From NCBI GenBank assembly GCA_018241685.1, contig JAFEDJ010000054.1:310001-374000 (forward strand): a stretch of 64,000 nucleotides of DNA. The letters run 5' to 3'. Source of the DNA: Pseudomonadota bacterium. GTDB taxonomy: Bacteria; Pseudomonadota; Gammaproteobacteria; Burkholderiales; Rhodocyclaceae. The notes under the pieces are model-generated. The model saw nothing but the letters and a program-made list of their open reading frames with translations. It searched no databases and was not told the DNA's origin. A program made the translations under genes and the position numbers. Shown here piece after piece: positions 50,290 through 61,905 of this stretch. Within the stretch, counting starts at the first letter, position 1. Every line of letters starts with the position of its first letter.

Positions 50290-51248
50290 GACAGGGCTCC
50301 CGGCCAACGTCCGAACGCCAGTGTGGCCGCGAGGACCAGGCCGTGCAGGTTGGCGGCGACGATCGTCAGCTTGAGGGCTGGCGCCAGCTCGACCGGCTCA
50401 CTGGCATGGATCAGCAGATAGCGGGCGGCACGGAAAGAAAAGATCAACGTCAGCGCGGCGGCGGCTGCGCCTCGCGGCAACACATTCTGCCCGACCATCA
50501 GTACCAGCCAGCCGTAGGCCAGCAGTATCAGGCCGAGATAGGCCCACTTGGCAGAGTGCGGCCCGAGGCGGACCACCAGCGTGCGCTTGCCGGCCGCTTC
50601 ATCACCACGCCGATCGGGGAATTCGTTGATGAACAGGATTGCCGCCACCAGCAGCGCATAGGACAGGCCGGCGATGGCAGGCACGAGCGAAAAACCGCCA
50701 CGCTGCACAAAGTCAGTGCCGACCACCACGATCAGCCAACCCGCCGCTACCGCCAGCTCGCCCAAGCCACGGCAGACCAGTGCCAGCGGCGGCGCCGTAT
50801 AGGCCCAGCCGAGGAACAAGCCAGCCAGGCCGATCAGGACCAGGCCCGGCGCCGATGACCAGGCCAGCCATAAACCGGCGGGCACCACCGCGGCCAGCAG
50901 GCCGAAGCCCAGACGCCCGGTCTCCGCCTCGGACAGCACACCGTTCTGGATGAAGCGACTACCGCCGGTAAAGGGGAACAGGCGCTCCTCATTGGCCGCG
51001 TCGGCACCGCTGCGGGCGTCGTAGTAGTCGTTGAGGACATTGATGCCGGCATGGGCGACGAGAGCGAAGAAGATCGTCAGCCCGGCCTTCAACCCGTCGA
51101 TAGCGACGCCACTACCGTGGGCCACCGCCAACCCGATCAGGCAGGCAAACAGCGTCACGCCGAGAAAGGCTGGGCGGGTAGCCTGCACCCGCATCAGCAG
51201 AGGCCGGCAACGCAGGGCGGGGGTAGGTTCCAGGGGTACGGACGACAT
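50286..51248 (-). CDS. UbiA/MenA family prenyltransferase
   Basis: A 320-residue membrane enzyme with eight to nine helices. The two Asp-rich Mg/prenyl-diphosphate motifs are NDYYDARSGADAAN and FPDRRGDEAAGKRT. The pattern follows the MenA-like (1,4-dihydroxy-2-naphthoate octaprenyltransferase) branch, which often sits near HAD enzymes. No other menaquinone gene is here, so quinone or another aromatic acceptor stays open. It is first in a chain of overlapping genes: HAD, small secreted protein, GST, then ruvA. Confidence 0.88.
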   Translation of the reverse strand: MSSVPLEPTPALRCRPLLMRVQATRPAFLGVTLFACLIGLAVAHGSGVAIDGLKAGLTIFFALVAHAGINVLNDYYDARSGADAANEERLFPFTGGSRFIQNGVLSEAETGRLGFGLLAAVVPAGLWLAWSSAPGLVLIGLAGLFLGWAYTAPPLALVCRGLGELAVAAGWLIVVVGTDFVQRGGFSLVPAIAGLSYALLVAAILFINEFPDRRGDEAAGKRTLVVRLGPHSAKWAYLGLILLAYGWLVLMVGQNVLPRGAAAAALTLIFSFRAARYLLIHASEPVELAPALKLTIVAANLHGLVLAATLAFGRWPGALS

Positions 51249-51387
51249 GGTTCGAGACGTGGGGTGACAGGTCGCCATGCTGCGGCGCTCAGGCGGGCCG
51301 GTCAAGGACGGCAACGCCCCGACAGACGGGACAAGCCCGTGGTCAATCAGTTAGCATCCGGCCGACCGGTTCCAGCCCTCATTCATC

Positions 51388-53793
51388 GTGTCTCTTGCTG
51401 CTGTCCGCCCCGCTCCTGCCCGGGCGCGCCTGTACGGCGTGCTGATCGCCCTCCTGGCCCTGGCCGGTCTGGCCGCCTGGCTGTATACCTACCCTCTCGC
51501 CCCCCTGCTGGCAGGCGTCCTGCTGGCCGCCTACATGGGCGCGACAGTACGCTGGCCAGGCCTGTGGCTGACCCTGCTGCCGGCCCTCTGGCCGGTGGCC
51601 GACCTGGCGCCGTGGAGTGGCCACATCTATGCGACGGAAAGCGATGCGCTACTCCTCGCGACCCTGGCGGCCCTGGGCCTGCACGAAACCTTTGCCGCCC
51701 AACCGAGTAGCAACAGCGAACCGGCGCCCGTCCGCCTCAACCCGGGCGCCCTCGCGAGTTTCGGCCTGCTGGCGGCCAGTGTGGGCGTTTCGGGCGTACT
51801 CGGTCTCCAGGGAGTCGGCAGCGCCGACCCGGGGGATCTGATCAGCTATGCCTCCCCCCTCAACGCCTTGCGGATCGGCAAGGGCTTCGTGCTGGCCTTC
51901 CTGCTCATCCCCTTCCTGCACCTGAGCATACGCCGGGAAGGTGAAGCCGCCCTGACCCGCTTCGCCCTGGGCATGACCCTCGGTCTGACCACTTGCAGCC
52001 TGGCCGCCCTGTGGGAGCGGATCAGCTTTCCGGGTTTCACCAATTTCTCGGCGGATTACCGGAGCAGTGCGTTGTTCTGGGAAATGCACGTAGGGGGGGC
52101 ACTCCTCGACGCCTGGCTGGCCCTTACCCTGCCCTTCGCCCTGCTGCTCACCACCCACCGCCATCCAGCCCTCCGCATCGTCGCAGCGGTGGCCTCCGCG
52201 CTGGGGATCTACGCGATCTTCACGACTTTCTCGCGAATCGTCTATGCCGCGGTCGGCCTGTCCCTGCTCGTCATGTTCGGGATGCAACTGCTGAGCCGAC
52301 ATCCTGCCCGTCAGGACATGCCACGACTCCACCTGTTCCCGACGCTGCTGCTGGCCGGACTGGTGGCCGCGGGCTGCCTGGGCAGCTTCAGCGGCGGCGG
52401 CTACCGGGGTCTGGTGGCCTTCGTCGGTCTGGTCGTGCTGGGCCACCAGGCCGGCGGTGCCATTCACCGCATGTCGCCGGGACCGCTCTTCGCCGGCGTG
52501 GTGGCCGGCCTGGCACTGCTGGCGCTGACCCCGCTGGCCCAGTTCTGGTTGCCCAAGGGCGTCTATCTGGCTTATCTGCTGGCGGCGGGCACAACCGCCA
52601 CGGTCCTGTTGCTGCAACGGCGCAACGGCCCGAGTCCGGCCCTGATGCTCGCCCTGCTGACCTGGACAGCGGGCAACACCGCCTGGGTCGGCATCCACTG
52701 GGGCGGGCCGGAAGCACTGCCCGGTGCGGCCCTGGCGGCCGGCGGCGCCTTTGCCGTCCTGCTCTGCCAGACCCTGCTGCCCCGCCCCCTGTGGCTTCCG
52801 AGCATGCTCCCACTGCCCACCGTGCTGGCCTTCACGGCCATCGGAGGCCTTGGCGTAGCGACGATGACCAGCTCCTACATGGGCGAACGCATGGCCACGA
52901 GCAGCCAGGACCTCAGCGGGCGTATGGCCCACTTCCGGGCCAGCGCGAACATGGTCCACAGCCCGCTGGAGCAGATCCTCGGCCTAGGACTGGGACGGTT
53001 TCCCGAGGCGTTCTTCTGGAATCTTCCCGACGAGGGCCTGCCCGGCACGGCCCATCTGCACCGGGACGCCAGCGGACGTCAGCTGGAGCTGGGGGGTGCC
53101 CGCCACACCATCGGCTACGGAGAGGAGTTGCGGGTATCCCAGCGGGTCGCTACGGACGCCACGGTCCCGTTCCGCTTCCGCTTAAGGGTGAAGAGCAGCG
53201 CTGAGGCCACCTTGCTGATCAGCCTGTGCCGGAAACACCTGATCTATTCCGCGGACTGTGTGGGCCGCAGCTTTACGGTCAAAGGCGCGGACGGCTGGCA
53301 GACCATCGAAGGCGTCTCCGACCCCGGCACCCTTACACCAGGCTTCCCGCCGCGGCCGGCCGTGGCGTCCTTGTCCCTGTCCTCCCCGGGACGGGTGCTG
53401 GTGGATGACCTGGAGCTCATCGCCGCCGACGGCCGCTCCCTGCTCGCCAATGGCGACTTCGAGCAGGGGGTCGACCGCTGGTTCATCACCTCCGACCGGG
53501 ACCACTTGCCCTGGCACGCCAAGAACCTCCTCGTCCATCTGTACGTGGAGCAGGGCTGGCTGGGCATCGCCGCGCTGCTCACCGCTCTGGTTTTCATCGG
53601 CCTGCGCCTGCTCCGCAGCACCACCCGCGCCATGCCCTTCGCCCGGGCGCTGATGGGTGGGCTGAGCGGGCTGATGGTCGTGGGGATGGTGGACAGCCTG
53701 CTCGACATGCCCCGTCTGAGCGTCTTCGTCTGCCTGGCCCTATGGCTGGGACTGACCCTCCGCCCCAGCCCTCCGCGCCAATCACCGGGCTGA
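51388..53793 (+). CDS. O-antigen ligase/polymerase-like membrane protein with inserted beta domain
   Basis: An 801-residue polytopic protein with about 12-14 helices (LYGVLIALLALAGLAAWLY at the start). The C-terminal half holds the Wzy/WaaL-type core: GLGLGRFPEAFFW, then after a roughly 150-residue insertion, WHAKNLLVHLYVEQGWLGI, in the place of the usual HNLFLE-E-GL motif. The insertion (about residues 555-700: FRFRLRVKSSAEATLL, DGWQTIEGVSDPG, RVLVDDLELIAADG, LLANGDFEQGVDRW) reads like a carbohydrate-binding beta-sandwich in the periplasmic loop. It probably moves or joins surface glycans. GTG start. Its end overlaps an old acyl-CoA dehydrogenase fragment by 12 bp. Confidence 0.8.
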   Translation: MSLAAVRPAPARARLYGVLIALLALAGLAAWLYTYPLAPLLAGVLLAAYMGATVRWPGLWLTLLPALWPVADLAPWSGHIYATESDALLLATLAALGLHETFAAQPSSNSEPAPVRLNPGALASFGLLAASVGVSGVLGLQGVGSADPGDLISYASPLNALRIGKGFVLAFLLIPFLHLSIRREGEAALTRFALGMTLGLTTCSLAALWERISFPGFTNFSADYRSSALFWEMHVGGALLDAWLALTLPFALLLTTHRHPALRIVAAVASALGIYAIFTTFSRIVYAAVGLSLLVMFGMQLLSRHPARQDMPRLHLFPTLLLAGLVAAGCLGSFSGGGYRGLVAFVGLVVLGHQAGGAIHRMSPGPLFAGVVAGLALLALTPLAQFWLPKGVYLAYLLAAGTTATVLLLQRRNGPSPALMLALLTWTAGNTAWVGIHWGGPEALPGAALAAGGAFAVLLCQTLLPRPLWLPSMLPLPTVLAFTAIGGLGVATMTSSYMGERMATSSQDLSGRMAHFRASANMVHSPLEQILGLGLGRFPEAFFWNLPDEGLPGTAHLHRDASGRQLELGGARHTIGYGEELRVSQRVATDATVPFRFRLRVKSSAEATLLISLCRKHLIYSADCVGRSFTVKGADGWQTIEGVSDPGTLTPGFPPRPAVASLSLSSPGRVLVDDLELIAADGRSLLANGDFEQGVDRWFITSDRDHLPWHAKNLLVHLYVEQGWLGIAALLTALVFIGLRLLRSTTRAMPFARALMGGLSGLMVVGMVDSLLDMPRLSVFVCLALWLGLTLRPSPPRQSPG

Positions 53794-53874
53794 ACGACTC
53801 CCGCTTTCCGCATCACCGGCCTTTTTCAGGATGTGCCGCGCCAGGCTCCAGCGATGCACTTCCGACGGGCCGTC
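53782..53874 (-). pseudogene. Remnant of an acyl-CoA dehydrogenase C-terminus
   Basis: On the minus strand the bases 53874-53782 read [20 protein letters not shown] and a TGA stop, which is the C-terminal signature of acyl-CoA dehydrogenases. The frame before the Asp loses the family at once, so only about 30 codons survive. The stop lies inside the end of the membrane-protein gene. The thiolase fragment begins on the other strand about 25 bp away, so both are broken at the same scar. Confidence 0.65.
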
Positions 53875-53899
53875 ATCTCGACCTGCAGCAAGCTGCCGA

Positions 53900-54362
53900 T
53901 CTCCGGCAAGAACGCGTCGAACTGCGCTGGAGAGCCAGCAGCGCGGCGGTGGTGGTGGCCGAGGCGAAACGCGCGGCAGCCCTTGGTCTCAAGCCGCTGG
54001 CCCGACTTGTCGGGTATGCTCACGCTGGCGTCGAACCGCTGTACATGGGCATCGGCCCCGTTCCCGCCACCCGCCTGGTGCTCCAGCGCACCGGGCTGTC
54101 CGTCGCAGATCTGGACGTCATCGACGTCCAACGAGGCTTTTGCAGCCCAGGCCTGCGCCGTGACACGGGAACTGGGCCTCGATCCGGCCCGCGTCAATCC
54201 CAATGGCTCGGGGATCTCCCTGGGCCATCCGGTGGGAGCGACCGGGGCCATCATCACCACCAAGGCCATCTACGAGCTCCACCGCACGGGGCCCGTTATG
54301 CCCTGGTGACCATGTGCATCGGTGGCGGACAGAGCATCGCCGCCATCTTCGAACGCGTTTAA
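53900..54362 (+). pseudogene. Frameshifted C-terminal half of a thiolase (acetyl-CoA acetyltransferase)
   Basis: The read-through across frames gives GKNASN (frame A), [20 protein letters not shown] and [20 protein letters not shown] (frame B), [20 protein letters not shown] with [19 protein letters not shown] (frame A again), then [18 protein letters not shown] and TAA (frame B). These are in the exact order of a thiolase C-terminal half, with at least three frame changes (around 53.94, 54.12 and 54.28 kb). The N-terminal half with its catalytic Cys is missing. The gene is dead. It precedes intact hydroxyacyl-CoA dehydrogenase and hydratase genes, as live thiolase genes often do. Confidence 0.85.
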
Positions 54363-54399
54363 AAAAGTTCTTAAAAACTACGCAAACAGGAGCAACAGC

Positions 54400-55251
54400 A
54401 TGGCAATTCAAAACATCGGCGTGATCGGCGCCGGCACCATGGGCAACGGCATCGCGCAGGTCTGTGCGCTGGCCGGCATCAACGTGGTGATGGTGGACAT
54501 CTCCACCGAGGCCGTCGAGCGCGGCGTCAAGACCGTCGCCAGCAGCCTCGACCGCATGGTCAAGAAGGAAAAGATCAGCGCCGCCGACAAGGACGCAGCG
54601 CTGGCCCGCATCCGCGGCACCACCGCCTACGCCGACCTGGCCGCCACCGAGCTGGTCATCGAGGCCGCCACCGAGAACGAGGGGCTCAAGCTGCGCATCC
54701 TCAAGGAAATCGACAGCATCGTGCCGGCCACCACGCTGATCGCCACCAACACCTCGTCGATCTCCATCACCAAGCTGGCCGCTACCGTGTCGTCGCCGGA
54801 GCGCTTCATCGGCATGCACTTCTTCAACCCGGTGCCGATGATGGCCCTGGTCGAGCTGATCCGCGGCCTGCAGACCTCCGACGCGACGCTGGCCGCCGCG
54901 CAAGGCTTCGCCACCGCCATCGGCAAGACTCCGATCACCGCCAAGAACAGCCCGGGCTTCGTGGTGAACCGCATCCTGTGCCCGATGATCAACGAAGCGA
55001 TCTTCGCGCTGCAGGAAGGCCTCGCCACCGCCGAGGACATCGACGCCGGCATGAAGCTTGGCTGCAACCAACCGATCGGCCCGCTGGCCCTTGCCGACCT
55101 GATCGGCCTCGACACCATGCTGGCGGTGATGGAAGTCTTCTACGATGGCTTCAATGATCCGAAGTACCGCCCGGCCCCGCTGCTGAAGGAAATGGTGGAT
55201 GCCGGCTACCTGGGTCGCAAGAGCGGCCAGGGCTTCTACAAGTACGACTAA
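54400..55251 (+). CDS. 3-hydroxybutyryl-CoA dehydrogenase
   Basis: A 283-residue enzyme. IGVIGAGTMGNGIAQVCALAG is the NAD-binding motif, NTSSISITKLA and FIGMHFFNPVPMMALVELI hold the catalytic Ser/His, and NSPGFVVNRILCPMINEAI and LGLD-type helices complete the family. It oxidises 3-hydroxyacyl-CoA in beta-oxidation or butyrate metabolism. AGGAG lies 8 bases before the ATG. It is followed after 78 bp by an enoyl-CoA hydratase gene on the same strand. Confidence 0.95.
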   Translation: MAIQNIGVIGAGTMGNGIAQVCALAGINVVMVDISTEAVERGVKTVASSLDRMVKKEKISAADKDAALARIRGTTAYADLAATELVIEAATENEGLKLRILKEIDSIVPATTLIATNTSSISITKLAATVSSPERFIGMHFFNPVPMMALVELIRGLQTSDATLAAAQGFATAIGKTPITAKNSPGFVVNRILCPMINEAIFALQEGLATAEDIDAGMKLGCNQPIGPLALADLIGLDTMLAVMEVFYDGFNDPKYRPAPLLKEMVDAGYLGRKSGQGFYKYD

Positions 55252-55329
55252 GCGCGTCACCGGCGGACGCCGGTCGATCCTTTCGGTCGGCGCCGCCACA
55301 AACCATAAGAACGACAAGGAGACCCCAGC

Positions 55330-56109
55330 ATGAGCAACAGCCCGATCATCGAAAGCCGCGACGGCGGGATCCACCGCCTGCACTTCAACCGCCCGAAGGT
55401 CCTCAACGCCATCGACACCGCCACCGCCCAGGCCCTGCTGGCCGCCCTGCGCCGCCTTCAGGACGACCCGGCGCTGCGCGTGCTGATCCTCAGCGGCGAA
55501 GGCCGCTCCTTCATGGCCGGCGGCGACATCGCCCAGTTCCGCGACAACCCGGCGGCGGTGCCCAACACGCTGATCGCGCCGCTCAACGAGAGCATGCAGA
55601 TCATCGCCGGCCTGCGCGCGCCTGTAATCGCCAGCATCCAGGGCCCGGTGGCCGGCGCCGGCATGAGCATGGCGCTGGCCTGCGACCTGATCGTCGCCGC
55701 AGAGACCACCCGCTTCAACTTCGCCTACGTCAATCTGGGCACCTGCTGCGACCTCGGCGCCTCGTGGAGCCTGCCGCGCACCGTCGGCCTGCACAAGGCG
55801 CTGGAGATCGCGCTGCTGTCCGACCCCATCGACGCCGCCGAAGCCCAGCGCCTGGGCCTGGTGAGCCGCGTCGTGGCAGCCGACCAGCTGGCGGAGGAAA
55901 CCGACAAGCTGGCCCGCCGCCTGGCCACCGGCGCGCCGATCGCCCAGGGCACCCTCAAGCAGCTGATGCGCCGCTCCATCGAACGGGACTTCGCCGGCCA
56001 GCTGGATGCCGAACGCCAGGGCTTCGCCACCTGCGCGGCGACGGAAGACTTCAAGGAAGCGGTCAACGCCTTCCTCGAAAAGCGCCCCGCGACCTACACG
56101 GGGCGCTGA
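55330..56109 (+). CDS. Enoyl-CoA hydratase/isomerase family protein
   Basis: A 259-residue crotonase-fold enzyme. RLHFNRPKVLNAID, SFMAGGDIAQF, PVAGAGMSMALACDLIVAAE (oxyanion loop) and NLGTCCDLGASWSLPR mark the family. The usual catalytic Glu position after GAG and in the PDLGA-like segment is partly altered (CCDLGAS), so it may be a hydratase or an isomerase. AAGGAGACC precedes the ATG. It pairs with the dehydrogenase before it for beta-oxidation. Confidence 0.9.
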   Translation: MSNSPIIESRDGGIHRLHFNRPKVLNAIDTATAQALLAALRRLQDDPALRVLILSGEGRSFMAGGDIAQFRDNPAAVPNTLIAPLNESMQIIAGLRAPVIASIQGPVAGAGMSMALACDLIVAAETTRFNFAYVNLGTCCDLGASWSLPRTVGLHKALEIALLSDPIDAAEAQRLGLVSRVVAADQLAEETDKLARRLATGAPIAQGTLKQLMRRSIERDFAGQLDAERQGFATCAATEDFKEAVNAFLEKRPATYTGR

Positions 56110-56133
56110 GCATTACCCTGCCCACACGCCGAC

Positions 56134-56179
56134 GCGCCTGGCAACGAGATCGGCCCGCTCATGCGGCACCGCCAGGCGC
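56134..56179 (+). other. Hairpin after the hydratase gene
   Basis: GCGCCTGGC (56134-56142) and GCCAGGCGC (56171-56179) are exact complements around a 28-base loop, 24 bp after the hydratase stop. There is no T run. The remaining 208-bp gap up to the TPR gene shows no coding or RNA gene. Confidence 0.35.
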
Positions 56180-56318
56180 CCGCTGGGCGGAGTGAATTCG
56201 ACCCCACGGGGTGACGCCTGCCTTGCTTGTTTCGTGCTCGACAACACCCGCTTGGCAGCACGGCGTCCACTTCCTATCCTGTGCGTCCCCTTCACTGTTC
56301 CCGCACCGGGCCCGGCCC

Positions 56319-57905
56319 ATGGACAACCCCTTCGTCGCCCAGGCGGAACTCGCGCTGCTGGCAGACAACCCACGCGACGCACTGCGCATCGCCCGCATGG
56401 GCCTGAGCCTCGGCGGCGGCGACCCGGCACTGCTGGAGATTGCCGCCGAAAGCGCCAGCCAGCTCGATCAGAACGCTGACGCTGCCGATTACTGGCAGCG
56501 CCTAGGCGAACTCGTCCCGGACTACGCCCAGGCCTGGAACGGCCTCGGCATCGCACTGCAGCGCCTCGGCGCCGTCGATGAAGCCGAAACCGCGTGGCGC
56601 CGGGCCCTCGCACTGCTGCCGGACGACGCCAACCTGCACACCAACCTGGGCCTGCTGCTGGAGGAGCGCGGCGCGCTGGCCGAGGCCGAACAGTACCAGC
56701 GCCGCGCCGTGGCCCTTGCGCCAGACTCGGCCCCCATCCTCACCAACCACGGCGACCTGCTCGCCCACCACGGCCGACCCGACGAAGCCCTCGCGCTCTA
56801 CCGCACCGCACTGGCCCGGGACCCGAACTTCGCCACCGCCCACTGCAACCTCGGCGTGCTGCTCACCGACCAAGGCGATGCCCGCGCCGCCGAGGCCTCC
56901 TTCCGCCACGCCCTGGCGCTACAGCCCGACTTTCCCCAGTGCCACGTCAATCTGGCCCAGTTGCTGCTGGTCCAGGGGCGCTTCGACGAAGGCTGGCCGC
57001 ACCATGAAAGCCGGCTCGTCCGGGCCCGCCGCAAGGGCGAGATCCCCCTCTCCACCAGCACGCCGCAATGGCAGGGCGAACCGCTGCAGGGGCGTACGAT
57101 CATCGTCCTTCCCGAGCAGGGCTACGGCGACGAGATCCAGTTCTGCCGCTACGTCCCGTGGCTGAAGTCGCTCGGCGCCAGCCGGGTCACAGTGGCCTGC
57201 CGCCCGGAACTCACGTCCTTGATGCAAACCCTCGCCGGCGCCGACCAGGTGGTCGACCAGGACGAAGGGCTGGCCCTGCTTGCCCAGCACGATTACTGGA
57301 CCGTGCTGCTGAGCCTGCCGCTGCATGCCGGCACCAGGCTGGACTCCATTCCCGCCGGAGCGCCCTACCTGCACGCCGATCCGCAGCGGGTCCGCCGGCT
57401 GGCCCCGCTGCTGGACGCGACCGGCGACGACGGCGCCCTGCGGGTCGGCCTCGTGTGGCGCGGCAATCCCAATCACAGCAACGACGAAGCACGCTCCCTG
57501 CCGGCCCTGGACAACCTCGCCCCGTTATGGACGGTGCCGGGCGTACGCTTCTTCAGCCTGCTGAAGAGCCGCCAGCCGTTGCCGCCCGCCCCGCAGGCGC
57601 TTCCGCTGGTCGACCTGGCGCCCCATCTGGGCGACTTCGCGGACACCGCAGCCCTGCTCGCCGGCCTCGATCTGCTGATCAGTGTGGACACCTCCGTCGC
57701 CCACCTGGCCGGCGCCCTCGGCCGCCCCTGCTGGGTGCTGCTGCCGGCCCGCAAGACCGACTGGCGCTGGCTACGCGCACGCACCGACAGCCCCTGGTAC
57801 CCCACCATGCGGCTGTTCCGCCAGCTGCAGCACGGCGACTGGCACACACCGGTGGCAGCGCTGGCCGCCGCACTGGAACAACTTCGCGCAGCGTGGAAAA
57901 CTTGA
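56319..57905 (+). CDS. TPR protein with glycosyltransferase-9-like C-terminal domain
   Basis: A 528-residue protein. Six to seven tetratricopeptide repeats fill residues about 5-235 (YAQAWNGLGIALQRLGAVDEA, ANLHTNLGLLLEERGALAEA, ATAHCNLGVLLTDQGDARA). The C-terminal half has ILPEQGYGDEIQFCRYVPW, VGLVWRGNPNHSNDEARS and DLLISVDTSVAHLAGALGRPCWVLLP, which resemble the ADP-heptose transferase type of fold. Such TPR-glycosyltransferase-like proteins are common in betaproteobacteria; the sugar is unknown. The ATG at 56319 is selected over a longer open frame since its N-terminus opens the first repeat. Confidence 0.82.
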   Translation: MDNPFVAQAELALLADNPRDALRIARMGLSLGGGDPALLEIAAESASQLDQNADAADYWQRLGELVPDYAQAWNGLGIALQRLGAVDEAETAWRRALALLPDDANLHTNLGLLLEERGALAEAEQYQRRAVALAPDSAPILTNHGDLLAHHGRPDEALALYRTALARDPNFATAHCNLGVLLTDQGDARAAEASFRHALALQPDFPQCHVNLAQLLLVQGRFDEGWPHHESRLVRARRKGEIPLSTSTPQWQGEPLQGRTIIVLPEQGYGDEIQFCRYVPWLKSLGASRVTVACRPELTSLMQTLAGADQVVDQDEGLALLAQHDYWTVLLSLPLHAGTRLDSIPAGAPYLHADPQRVRRLAPLLDATGDDGALRVGLVWRGNPNHSNDEARSLPALDNLAPLWTVPGVRFFSLLKSRQPLPPAPQALPLVDLAPHLGDFADTAALLAGLDLLISVDTSVAHLAGALGRPCWVLLPARKTDWRWLRARTDSPWYPTMRLFRQLQHGDWHTPVAALAAALEQLRAAWKT

Positions 57906-57993
57906 TTGAAGTTTGCGGCCGACCTGTCGATGATGGCCGGGGTCGGAATACCAACCACCGCGCGTCCAGACGCCGTTTGCTGCCGAGATTTCC

Positions 57994-60960
<2,967 letters not shown>

Positions 60961-60967
60961 CACCGCG

Positions 60968-61876
60968 TCAGCCCCGCGGCTCGAACAGGGCTTCGAGAAA
61001 ATCCCCCTGCTCCAGGCGCTGGCTGCGCCGCGTGAACACGTCGGCGAGCGGGCGCTTGTCCGCCGAGGCCAGCAACTGGCAGTGGTGATGCAGCCCCGCC
61101 TCGCCCTGCTCCACGGCACACAGCTGCACCGACAGCGCGCTGCCCACGTCGGCGTTGCCGTGGTACAGCAGATGCCGCTCGGTCGTCACGCAGGCTGCCG
61201 CACGGGGGCCGAACCAGCTCCATTCGGCCTGATCGACCAGCTCGTGGAAGCGTGCGAAATACAGGAAGCCCGCGCCGTTGAAATGCAGCGACGGACAGGG
61301 CCGCACCGACAACGGCGCATAGCTGTGCCCGCCGCGCGCCGAACGGCCCGGCTCCCGCTCCTGGGGCGCCTGGACCACGCGCCGGTTGAGCTCGGCGAAG
61401 CGCAGGCCCTCGTCGAGCGCCGGCACGTGCTCCAGCCCCGCCACCGGGCTGCGCACAGCCGAGGTATTGAGCCCGGCCGTCTCCCGCGCGACGAACACCG
61501 ACTGCATCTCCACCACCACGCACAGGCCGGCGCCGGCCGACACTACGTGCTTGCTGTAGAACTGCGTGCGGCTGACGCGCCCGAGCTGGCTGGCGACCTC
61601 CAGCTCGTCGTCCTCCGCCACGCTGCCGAGCCGGCCGTGGCGCAGACGCACCGCCCGGAAGGCCGGATAGACGCGCCGCCCGCCTCCGTGACGCAGGCGG
61701 GACACCGGCATGCCGGCGGCAGCCGCCAGCAGCTGCCAGTGACGGTCGCCGCAGTCGGCGAGCAGCCAGCTCTCCGACAGGCCGTTCAAGGCCAGCTGCG
61801 GCATGCCGACCCGCTGCCGGCCGTGCAGGGCCGGGGCGCTCGGGCGGAACGCTTCGGACAGGACGAGTTCGAGCAT
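60968..61876 (-). CDS. LnmK-like (Pnap_2097 family type) biosynthetic protein
   Basis: A 302-residue protein with two hot-dog-like halves. VGMPQLALNGLSESWLL, HWQLLAAAAGMPVSRLR and YPAFRAVRLRHG follow the LnmK N-terminal domain type, and FLYFARFHELVDQAEWSWFG and ALSVQLCAVEQGEAGLHHH the second half. LnmK in leinamycin synthesis is an acyltransferase/decarboxylase; the related Pnap_2097 family is known only from gene context. AGGAGG 8 bases before the ATG confirms the start. It is last in the cluster whose previous gene is the MSMEG_0569-type flavoprotein, 29 bp upstream, so it is likely part of the same pathway. Confidence 0.65.
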   Translation of the reverse strand: MLELVLSEAFRPSAPALHGRQRVGMPQLALNGLSESWLLADCGDRHWQLLAAAAGMPVSRLRHGGGRRVYPAFRAVRLRHGRLGSVAEDDELEVASQLGRVSRTQFYSKHVVSAGAGLCVVVEMQSVFVARETAGLNTSAVRSPVAGLEHVPALDEGLRFAELNRRVVQAPQEREPGRSARGGHSYAPLSVRPCPSLHFNGAGFLYFARFHELVDQAEWSWFGPRAAACVTTERHLLYHGNADVGSALSVQLCAVEQGEAGLHHHCQLLASADKRPLADVFTRRSQRLEQGDFLEALFEPRG

Positions 61877-61905
61877 CGGAAGCCTCCTTTCTCGGCTGTC
61901 GCGCC

